Shown piece by piece: positions 1 through 6,400 of a stretch of DNA of 11,614 nt. Below the pieces are notes generated by a model. The model had not been told where the DNA came from. It saw only the letters and a program-made list of their open reading frames with translations, and made no database searches. How positions within the stretch are numbered: the stretch's first letter is position 1; the number at the start of each line of letters is the position of its first letter. The stretch is from Coemansia sp. RSA 922. Taxonomy: Eukaryota; Kickxellomycota; Kickxellomycetes; Kickxellales; Kickxellaceae. The stretch is taken from the NCBI GenBank assembly GCA_027577415.1, contig JANBQS010000812.1:1-11614 (forward strand), written 5' to 3'. The position numbers and the translations under genes were made by a program.

Positions 1-51
1 CCTGGCAAGGTCAAGCAGAAGCGCAACTACTATGACGATGATTATTATTAG
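1..51 (+). CDS. C-terminal end of an unidentified protein (partial)
   Basis: The first frame reads 16 codons and then TAG at 49-51. The tail is Lys/Arg-rich followed by an acidic-aromatic end (KQKRNYYDDDYY). Such a charged, tyrosine-rich tail looks like a real protein C-terminus and is followed by AT-rich sequence typical of a 3' UTR. The gene is cut by the window edge, so its identity cannot be given. It converges with the - strand gene that ends at 105. A second frame stays open a little longer, which keeps confidence moderate. Confidence 0.5.
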   Translation, partial: PGKVKQKRNYYDDDYY

Positions 52-64
52 TAGCTTTAGTATA

Positions 65-70
65 TTTATT
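65..70 (-). terminator. AATAAA polyadenylation signal for family member 1
   Basis: The - strand reads AATAAA here, 35 bases past the TAG stop of the small-protein gene that ends at 105. Position and sequence fit a canonical poly(A) signal. Confidence 0.45.
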
Positions 71-104
71 TTCTTGAGCAACAATATGTCTCTAGCTTTT
101 TTTT

Positions 105-445
105 CTACATGCCTGGGATAGATCCGCCGATATAATTGCCCCTGCGTGCCAATGCTGATCTTCCATTAAATGCCTCCCCCCAGAGCAGCTCTCCACCGGT
201 TACTCGAATTCCCACCTCACGCTCACGGTTCATAATACCTCCAATAGTTGAATTTGGTTCTGCGTCACTACCATCTGGTTTACATAGTTCTACGTTACAT
301 CCACTCTCTCTAAAGTGGCCCAATTCAGCTTTCAATATTTTAGCTGTAGCTTCTAATGTCAAACCATCATCCACTTGATAGGAAAACATCCGGCCAGTTG
401 GTTGTTGCCGATGCACAGCACAAATCCTGTATATAGAAGATCCAT
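105..445 (-). pseudogene. Small-protein family member 1, disrupted by a 1-base frameshift
   Basis: No known family is recognised. The ATG at 445-443 opens with MDLLYTGFVL, matching the start of member 2 (NIIYTGFVLF), and lies about 90 bases past a TATA box. The homologous sequence then continues in another frame from about 416 to TAG at 105-107, through TLEATAKILKAEL, CNVELCKPDGSDAEP and EVGIRVTGGELLW. Aligned with member 2, one base is missing between about 418 and 395. The start frame ends at a TGA soon afterwards. Member 2 matches this gene closely in DNA over almost the whole reading frame, and LKAEL recurs in member 4. The predicted order is strand, strand, helix, strand, loop, strand, in about 113 residues. 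It may be a recent pseudogene, a site of frameshifting, a spliced gene with an unseen exon, or a sequencing error. Confidence 0.55.
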
Positions 446-494
446 TTAATGATAGTAATGAATAAAAATGATAGGTTTTAACTGAGTGAATAAA

Positions 495-789
495 GGGATG
501 GATGGTTTTTGAACATGCCAGATTCTCCCCAATTTATAGGTGCGTTCAGTCAAGGCGAGACAGTTTTTTTCCTTCCTGTGAAAATCCAACACTTGTTGAA
601 TTGAATGTCATTTTTTGGGAGGGGGGCATCTACTTCTTTGCAATAAGCACTAATCGAGTTTTTTCAATCTAGAGAAGGCTTTTTACATAGCTGCAAAGAG
701 GGCTAAAGCTTGCTAAAAGGCTGGAAAGAAGCCCACACGCATTGCCTTTGAATAAAAAAAAGTGCTTGGTGGAAACAATGGTAAAAGAG
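495..789. repeat. Duplicated intergenic promoter segment, copy 1
   Basis: This stretch is a direct repeat of about 2195-2502, roughly 85% identical by eye with small indels. Shared blocks include the TATA region, TTGTTGAATTGAATGTC, a GGGAGGGG run, CAATCTAGAGAAG, TTTTTACATAGCTGCAAAGA and CCTTTGAATAAAAAAAAGTG. At the far end copy 2 has AACAATATAAAAG, a + strand TATA box, while copy 1 has AACAATGGTAAAAG (774-787). Copy 1 therefore seems to have lost the TATA box for a + strand gene. Confidence 0.8.
533..539 (-). promoter_or_regulatory. TATA box of family member 1
   Basis: The - strand reads CTATAAATT, about 90 bases before the ATG at 445. The same element with identical flanks occurs upstream of member 3 (2231-2237). 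Confidence 0.5.
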
Positions 790-1203
790 AAAATTTCTTT
801 TCCTCTTCTGTTTATGGCCATGCTATTGAGCAAAGACGACCTACAACTAGAAAGCCATGTTGTGTGTGTGCACTTTTTTTATTCTTGACAAAAAGAAAAT
901 TATTTTCTTTTTCAGTCGTTGACTGAATTGTTGTCTTTGAGTGAAAGGAAAAGAGGGAAGGCCAAGAGGCATTGTCCATTTTTCTGGCTGGAGAATGGGG
1001 GGATGCCATCCCATGTCCTGTCTCTTGGTTTTTTTTGTCTCTTCTTTAACCACTTTCCTCGCCAACTAAGCCGACCAATAATGCAATACTAAACATTATT
1101 ATAAAGCACAGTATTCAGGGCCTAAAAAGGGCTATACCTGCTACTACGTTGTGTTTTAGCTAGCACTCGCAGTGTTTAGTTGTTTTATATAGTTGGCATA
1201 GGT
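790..1203. other. Stretch without a supported gene
   Basis: Two overlapping - strand open frames (about 65-72 codons) cross this stretch. Neither shows family similarity or convincing composition, and much of their length is poly-Lys/Phe from A/T runs. A short GT run lies near 861-870. A TATATAAAA-like element is present on the - strand near 1182-1191, just past the stop of member 2, with no gene recognised downstream of it. If the duplicated control region once served a + strand gene here, no recognisable remnant of it is left. Confidence 0.5.
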
Positions 1204-1521
1204 CTATTGCTGACCTGGTGTGACAAAGCTGATTCCCTCCTTGAACCCCTTTCTCCAGAGTAGTTCTCCACCGGTTACTCGAATTCCCACTTCGTGATCA
1301 AGGTTCATGGTCATTTTAATAGTTGGCGTTGGTTTTGCGTCACTACCACCTGGATTACATAGTTCTATAGTGCATTCACTTTCAATAAAACCAACCAACT
1401 TGGTTTGAAAATATATAGTTGTAGCTTCTAGTGTTGAATTGGGATCCATTGGAAAAGAAATCATTAAGCCTGTTGACTGATTGTCCCGAAAGAGTACAAA
1501 TCCTGTATATATGATATTCAC
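1204..1521 (-). CDS. Small-protein family member 2 (start codon missing or supplied by another exon)
   Basis: The frame is open for 105 codons to the stop at 1204. Its order of elements matches member 1: YTGFVLF, STG, STLEAT, TIELCNPGGSDAKP, then EVGIRVTGGELLW. The DNA is highly similar to member 1, for example the near-identical stretch at 1257-1291 against 181-215. Where member 1 has ATG, this gene has GTG (1521-1519), and no in-frame ATG precedes the conserved part. The open frame extends further upstream through hydrophobic residues without a Met. The segment just upstream ends in TATATACAG, which could be a 3' splice site, so an upstream exon is possible. Otherwise the gene has lost its start. 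The duplicated promoter of members 1 and 3 is absent. The function is unknown. Confidence 0.5.
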   Translation of the reverse strand: MNIIYTGFVLFRDNQSTGLMISFPMDPNSTLEATTIYFQTKLVGFIESECTIELCNPGGSDAKPTPTIKMTMNLDHEVGIRVTGGELLWRKGFKEGISFVTPGQQ

Positions 1522-1732
1522 AAATGTTATTGGCAAATAAATGAATAGAAAAATGGAATCTAAACTAAATAACAAAGAAGAAAAAGAAAGAAAGATGATT
1601 CTTGCCTCCTTATATTCTCTGGAATAGTCTTGTGACGATGGAGTGCTTGACTGCCACAGTCAATGCAGACATGTACAGGCTTAGTAGTGTACGGCACCAA
1701 TAGGTACTCCGTTGTGTAACCCCATCTAGGCT
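1522..1732 (-). other. Orphan open frame between members 3 and 2
   Basis: A - strand frame lacking an ATG stays open from 1757 to 1560. It encodes a well-mixed stretch including PRWGYTTEYLLVPYTTKPVH and then CIDCGSQALHRHK, a C-x2-C-x5-H-x-H pattern. It starts 25 bases inside the end of member 3 in another frame and stops before member 2. It may be an exon, a remnant of an older gene, or chance. A TATAAGG motif lies near 1604-1610 on the - strand. Confidence 0.25.
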
Positions 1733-2125
1733 TCACATTGTAGGGCCACCTCCCCAAGCACTCACGCCTCTCATAGCTTTAGCCTCATCAGTTGGTTCCT
1801 TAAATAACTGTTTTAACTCGAACATTTCCATACCGGACGTTTCAATGACTCCCACTTCTCTCTTGGTATTCAGCCAGGCACTAAGTTGCGATCCAGGAGC
1901 CACTTCTACTCCATCCAATCGCACAAGGTGAAACTGATACGAGGATTGTGATAATTGTAGTTGTGGTTGTAGCTGTAGTTGTAGTTGTAAGCTCGTAAAG
2001 AGGGCATTATAGGCTAACTCTGGACTGATATCTGTAGCAATATTAAGGGTAATCTTCCTCCCAGTATGTCTCAAATTGTTGAAATTGTCCAACAGAACGA
2101 ATCCAACCTCTTTAGTAGAGTTCAT
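1733..2125 (-). CDS. Small-protein family member 3 (130 residues)
   Basis: The family is unrecognised. I chose the ATG at 2125-2123 (MNSTKEVGFVLLD) because it aligns with the start of member 1 and lies about 106 bases past a TATA box. The longer open frame, to 2350, would begin upstream of that TATA box. Family positions kept are the GFVL opening, TG before a beta-like stretch (KITLNIATD), a helix (ISPELAYNALFTSL), FHLVRLDGVEVAP, and TKREVGVIETSG followed by LFKE. A Leu-Gln repeat (residues about 47-58) is inserted between the helix and the next strand. The C-terminus (GVSAWGGGPTM) resembles that of member 1 (GNYIGGSIPGM). The gene is divergent from member 4 with about 570 bases between. It is the most intact - strand copy. 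Confidence 0.6.
   Translation of the reverse strand: MNSTKEVGFVLLDNFNNLRHTGRKITLNIATDISPELAYNALFTSLQLQLQLQPQLQLSQSSYQFHLVRLDGVEVAPGSQLSAWLNTKREVGVIETSGMEMFELKQLFKEPTDEAKAMRGVSAWGGGPTM
1955..1990 (-). repeat. Hexamer repeat encoding Leu-Gln in member 3
   Basis: Six tandem copies of TTGTAG or one-base variants on the + strand (CTACAA on the coding strand) give alternating Leu and Gln, with one Pro. Members 1, 2 and 4 lack it, so it is a local expansion in a loop. Confidence 0.8.
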
Positions 2126-2230
2126 TAGGTGAAAATTAGTATTGAATGCTGAATACTGTAGAGATGTGGTAGTAAATTTGTTGGGTGGAGAAGAAGGAAG
2201 GATAGTTTTTGCATGCCAGATTCTTTTCAA

Positions 2231-2237
2231 TTTATAG
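2231..2237 (-). promoter_or_regulatory. TATA box of family member 3
   Basis: The - strand reads CCTATAAATT, about 106 bases before the ATG at 2125. The element and its flanks are conserved in the copy upstream of member 1. Confidence 0.55.
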
Positions 2238-2494
2238 GTGCTTTTAGTCAAGGCGGGACACGTTTTTCTTTCTATCTGTAAACACCCAACAATTGTTGAA
2301 TTGAATGTCTTTTTTTTGGGAGGGGCCATCCACTTCTTTACAATAAGCATTAATCAGATTTTTCAATCTAGAGAAGACTTTTTACATAGCTGCAAAGAGG
2401 GCTAAAACTTGTTGAAAGGCTGAAAAGAAGCCCACCCACATCGCCTTTGAATAAAAAAAAGTGCTTCAAAGAAAGTCGAGCAGCCTTTGAACAA

Positions 2495-2502
2495 TATAAA
2501 AG
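2495..2502 (+). promoter_or_regulatory. TATA box of family member 4
   Basis: TATAAAAG on the + strand lies about 195 bases before the ATG at 2692, implying a leader of roughly 165 bases. That leader would carry upstream ATGs: an ATG-ATG-TAG at 2564-2572 and a 26-codon ORF at 2593-2673 that ends 18 bases before the main start. Confidence 0.45.
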
Positions 2503-2592
2503 TTGTTTCCAAGCTCTGCCAGAAGATTCTCTGGGTTTCTTCTGTTGGGTAGAGACTTTGACCTATGATGTAGAGGAGAGGAAGAACGTTGA

Positions 2593-2673
2593 ATGAAAGT
2601 AGGAGGAATGGAACTAGTTCCTAGCCCTATTTTTCTTCTCTACATATTTAAATTTGTTTATTTTTACAAATAG
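2593..2673 (+). other. Possible upstream ORF in the leader of member 4
   Basis: The ATG at 2593 opens 26 codons and ends in TAG at 2671-2673. The peptide is hydrophobic toward its end and matches nothing I recognise. It would be translated only if transcription starts at the TATA box at 2495. Confidence 0.25.
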
Positions 2674-2691
2674 TAAAGCCTAAAGAAAATT

Positions 2692-3069
2692 ATGAACATT
2701 AAGTTAATAAGACAAGTTGGCAGTAATAGCCCAATAACCCTTAAACGTGGCTTTGACGTACATCAAGACGAGTCTAAGTTCATAGAGTTCTTAAAGGCTG
2801 AATTGAGTAAACTTGGTTTCCCGGAATGCTCGATAGAGCTACACGGGCTGAACAATGACCCTAAAGGTAACAAAGAGAATGAGGGTCCAGAAAAAAGGGT
2901 GTATATGGTGATGGACTATGTACAAATGGGGGAAGAAGGAGAAGTCTGGTGCCTTATAACGGGACTGAGTAATGCTGACTGGATTAATCTTCGTGATGCA
3001 GTTAGCAAAGCAAGTGGCACAGGTGAAAGCAATAGCACTGGTGAGAGAGAGTTTATTCCTATTCGCTAG
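2692..3069 (+). CDS. Small-protein family member 4 (125 residues)
   Basis: The family is unrecognised. The ATG at 2692 opens 125 codons to TAG at 3067-3069. The helix-strand core FIEFLKAELSKLGFPECSIEL aligns with ILKAELGHFRESGCNVEL of member 1, and GEVWCLITG with EVGIRVTGG. The N-terminal ITLKRGFDVHQDES corresponds to the second strand. The loop after the SIEL strand is charged (DPKGNKENEGPEKR), and the C-terminal tail is Ser/Gly-rich (GTGESNSTGERE). No signal peptide or membrane segment is seen, so a soluble intracellular protein is likely. It is the only + strand member and is divergent from member 3. A ubiquitin-like (beta-grasp) shape is conceivable from the order of elements, but this is only a guess. 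Confidence 0.6.
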   Translation: MNIKLIRQVGSNSPITLKRGFDVHQDESKFIEFLKAELSKLGFPECSIELHGLNNDPKGNKENEGPEKRVYMVMDYVQMGEEGEVWCLITGLSNADWINLRDAVSKASGTGESNSTGEREFIPIR

Positions 3070-3158
3070 ATTCTACTTTATGAAGGCTATAGTTTTTTTT
3101 TATAATAGTTGACTATTCTAATAAGAAACATTTATACTAATCCAATGAGGGGATTCAG

Positions 3159-3203
3159 TGAGCGGAGGATGAGGGGAGGATCTGCATGATTGAGCGGAGA
3201 ATG
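3159..3203. repeat. Direct repeat upstream of the synthetase gene
   Basis: TGAGCGGAGGATG (3159-3171) recurs as TGAGCGGAGAATG (3191-3203), 12 of 13 bases identical and 32 bases apart. It could be a paired regulator site. A CCAAT box (3142-3146) lies just upstream. Confidence 0.4.
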
Positions 3204-3225
3204 TGGTAATCGGATTGAATTTATA

Positions 3226-3232
3226 TGAGTCA
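3226..3232. promoter_or_regulatory. Gcn4/CPC1-type site (TGAGTCA)
   Basis: TGAGTCA is the exact core bound by the fungal bZIP regulators Gcn4p and CPC1, which activate amino-acid biosynthesis genes during starvation. It lies about 220 bases upstream of the synthetase ATG. That position and the arginine-pathway role of the gene make chance less likely, though a 7-base site alone is weak evidence. Confidence 0.6.
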
Positions 3233-3345
3233 CAATTTGTTGTTGACCTGAAAAAAAGTTTTCCTTTAAAGGAGCGAGATCTGACGACCAGAAAGCATGA
3301 TCTTTTCTCACTATTGCGTTTTTTTTAACAAAAATTTCTTCTTAC

Positions 3346-3417
3346 ATGTACCGTCACAAAAGTGAGAAAAACTCTTCCGACTACCTATCTGACCAAATCT
3401 GGACTACCTTGATCTGA
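3346..3417 (+). CDS. Arginine attenuator peptide upstream ORF in the synthetase leader
   Basis: The ATG at 3346-3348 opens 23 codons and ends in TGA at 3415-3417, 36 bases before the main ATG at 3454. Seen directly: the peptide has Asp12, Tyr13, Leu14, Ser15, Asp16, Trp19 and Leu22. Known of the family: the fungal arginine attenuator peptide of CPA1/arg-2 leaders is about 24-25 residues with the core D-Y-(L/I)-S-D-x-x-W. In Neurospora its essential Asp is residue 12. With arginine, the nascent peptide stalls the ribosome near its stop codon, lowers initiation at the downstream start and can trigger nonsense-mediated decay. The register here is identical. The ATG context is weak (T at -3), allowing leaky scanning, while the main ATG has A at -3. 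Odd: the attenuator is classically in front of the small-subunit gene, and here it precedes the large-subunit gene. Confidence 0.85.
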   Translation: MYRHKSEKNSSDYLSDQIWTTLI

Positions 3418-3453
3418 ATACTTTCTCTTTATTATTATTTTTTCTTTATCATT

Positions 3454-6400
3454 ATGTTGAGTGCTCGTACTATTTTCTTGGCTAAAAGCGCATCGATCAG
3501 TGGTGGCAAGCGTTTGGCCAGTGTGTCGGTTAAGCAGAGTCGCCAGCTGCACGTAAAGGCTACCCGTCGTCCTATTGGAGTTTCTTCTCTCCAGTCTGGT
3601 GTTTGTGCACCAGTGGCGTCTGGGCAGTTTATCGGCCGTCGTAGCTTCAGCGGGGCTCGCGTTCATCTCGAGGAGGCCAAGGCGCCAGTGGTGGGCGATG
3701 CAGTGGCGTTTGCGTCAGAGCTGGCGCGCACGGGGGCCAAGCTGGACGTGAAGAAGGTGCTCGTGGTTGGATCAGGCGGGCTGAGCATCGGGCAGGCGGG
3801 CGAGTTTGACTACTCTGGATCACAGGCGATCAAGGCGCTAAAGGAGTCGAACATCGAGACAGTGCTGGTCAACCCCAACATTGCGACGGTGCAGACGTCG
3901 CACGAGCTGGCCGACCACGTGTACTTTTCGCCGGTGACGCCGCAGTACTTGGCGCAGATCATCGAGCGCGAGCGGCCCGACGGCATCATGCTGGCGTTTG
4001 GCGGGCAGACGGCGCTGAACTGCGGCGTGCAGCTGAACAAAATGGGCGTGCTCGACAAGTTCAACGTGCGCGTGCTGGGCACGTCGGTGCGCACGCTGGA
4101 GCTGTCGGAGGACCGCGATCTGTTCGCGTCGGCGCTCAAGGACATTGGCATCCCCGTGGCGCACTCGGTGGCGGTCGACACGGTGGAGGACGCGCTGAAG
4201 GCGGCCGAGGAGATCGGGTACCCGGTGATTGTGCGGTCGGCGTACGCGCTGGGCGGGCTGGGGTCGGGGTTCGCGGGCTCGGCGGCGGAGCTGGCGGCGC
4301 TGGGCAGCCAGAGCCTGGCGCTGTGCCCGCAGATCCTGGTGGAGAAGTCGATGCGCGGGTGGAAGGAGGTCGAGTACGAGGTGGTGCGCGACGCGCAGGA
4401 CAACTGCGTGACGGTGTGCAACATGGAGAACTTTGACCCGCTGGGCGTGCACACGGGCGACTCGATCGTCGTGGCGCCCAGCCAGACGCTGAGCGACGAG
4501 GAGTACCACATGCTGCGCACGGCGGCGATCAAGATCGTGCGGCACATGGGCGTCGTCGGCGAGTGCAACGTGCAGTACGCGCTCAGCCCGCACAGCCTCG
4601 AGTACTGCGTCATCGAGATGAACGCGCGCCTGAGCCGCAGCTCGGCGCTGGCGTCCAAGGCGACCGGGTACCCGCTGGCGTTCGTGGCGGCCAAGATCGG
4701 GCTCGGGTGGACGCTGCCCGAGCTGCAGAACAGCGTGACGACGACGACCACCGCGTGCTTCGAGCCGAGCCTGGACTACGTCGTCACCAAGATCCCGCGC
4801 TGGGACCTGGCCAAGTTCAACCACGTGGCGCGCGACATCGGCTCGTGCATGAAGTCGGTCGGCGAGGTCATGGCGATCGGCCGGACCTTCGAGGAGTCGC
4901 TGCAGAAGGCCATCCGCTCGGTCGACCCGTCCTTCGCGGGCTTTGCGCCGCTGCCGGGCGAGACGCCGCGCGACGACGCCGAGCTGGAGGCGCTGCTGCG
5001 CGCGCCGACCGACCGGCGGCTGTTCCACCTGGCGTACGCGATGATCGAGCGCGGCTTCTCCGTCGACCGCCTGCACGCGATCACGGCCATCGACCGCTGG
5101 TTCCTGCACAAGCTCGAGAACATCTGCGAGGTGCACCGCGCGCTGAAGGACCCGCACCAGACGCTGCAGAATCTGACGCGCGCGCAGCTGGAGACCGCCA
5201 AGCGCGCGGGCTTCTCCGACGCGCACATCGCCAAGCTCCTGGCGGGCGGCGCCTCCGAGGACCTCGTGCGCGGCGCAAGAGACGCGTTTGGCCTGCGCCC
5301 GTTCGTCAAGCGCATCGACACGCTGGCCGGCGAGTTCCCCGCGCCCACAAACTACCTGTACACGACGTACAACGCGGCGACCGACGACGTCAGCTTTGGC
5401 GAGCGCGGCACGATGGTGCTCGGCTCGGGCGTGTACCGCATCGGGTCTTCTGTCGAGTTCGACTGGTGCGGCGTGTCGGCGATCCGCGCGCTGCGGCAGC
5501 TGGGGCGCAAGACGGTCATGGTCAACTACAACCCCGAGACGGTGTCGACCGACTTTGACGAGTGCGACCGCCTGTACTTTGACGAGCTCAGCTACGAGCG
5601 CGTGCGCGACATCTACGAGCTCGAGCAGTCGTCGGGCGTCATTGTCAGCGTGGGCGGCCAGCTGCCGCAGAACATCGCGCTGCGCCTGCACAACAACAAT
5701 GTGCGCGTCCTGGGCACGTCGCCGCACATGATCGACGCCGCCGAGGACCGCCACCGCTTCAGCCAGATCCTCGACCGCATTGGCGTCGACCAGCCCGCGT
5801 GGAAGGAGCTCGTCAGCGTCGAGGACGCCGAGGCCTTTGCCGACTCTGTCGGCTACCCCGTGCTTGTGCGCCCGTCGTACGTGCTTTCGGGCGCGGCCAT
5901 GAACGTCGCCTACGACCGCCACATGCTGCGCGAGCACCTGGGCCTGGCCGCCGCCGTCAGCCCCGAGCACCCCGTCGTCGTCACAAAGTTCATCCTGGGC
6001 GCGCGCGAGCTGGACATCGACGCCGTTGCCCACAACGGCGAGCTCATCGTCCACGCCGTCTGCGAGCACGTCGAGGACGCCGGCGTCCACTCGGGCGACG
6101 CCTCGCTGATCCTGCCGCCCGCCAACCTGAGCCAGGAGGTCATGGACCGCGTGCGCGAGATTGGCCGCAAGGTCGCCAGCGCCTTTGAGATCTCGGGGCC
6201 CTTCAACATGCAGATCATTATGCAACCACAGTCAGATAGCGAGCCTTTGCTCAAGGTCATCGAGTGCAACCTCCGCGCATCTCGCTCCTTCCCCTTTGTG
6301 TCAAAGGTCACCGACACCAATTTCGTTGATGCTGCTACTCGCGCCATCGTCGGCGAAGGTGTGCCCAAGCCTCGGGACCTGATGACGAACACTGGCAAGA

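Larger units (their letters stand above)
2195..2502. repeat. Duplicated intergenic promoter segment, copy 2
   Basis: This is the direct repeat partner of about 495-789. It lies between the divergent members 3 and 4 and carries a TATA box at each end, one per strand, so it works as a candidate bidirectional promoter. Confidence 0.8.

Noticed and set aside
812..1065. Two - strand open frames of 65-72 codons
   Set aside because: Much of their length is Lys and Phe from A/T runs. There is no domain or family similarity, and no promoter or leader is placed for them.
2126..2350. N-terminal extension of member 3 up to 2350
   Set aside because: It would begin upstream of the conserved TATA box and run across duplicated non-coding DNA, and the other members start at the position equal to 2125.
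105..3069. Assignment of the small proteins to Crinkler-type ubiquitin-like headers
   Set aside because: The strand-strand-helix-strand order is similar, but I see no header motifs of that family, so no name was given.
4563..6188. Other long + and - strand frames inside the synthetase gene
   Set aside because: They are low-diversity Arg/Ala-rich or Ser/Ala-rich translations in GC-rich DNA, with no domain seen.
3838..6225. Long - strand open frame (795 codons) opposite the synthetase gene
   Set aside because: It is antisense to well-conserved synthetase domains. Its composition is dominated by Arg, Ala, His, Val and Leu, as expected from the reverse of GC-rich codons. It is a shadow of the real gene.
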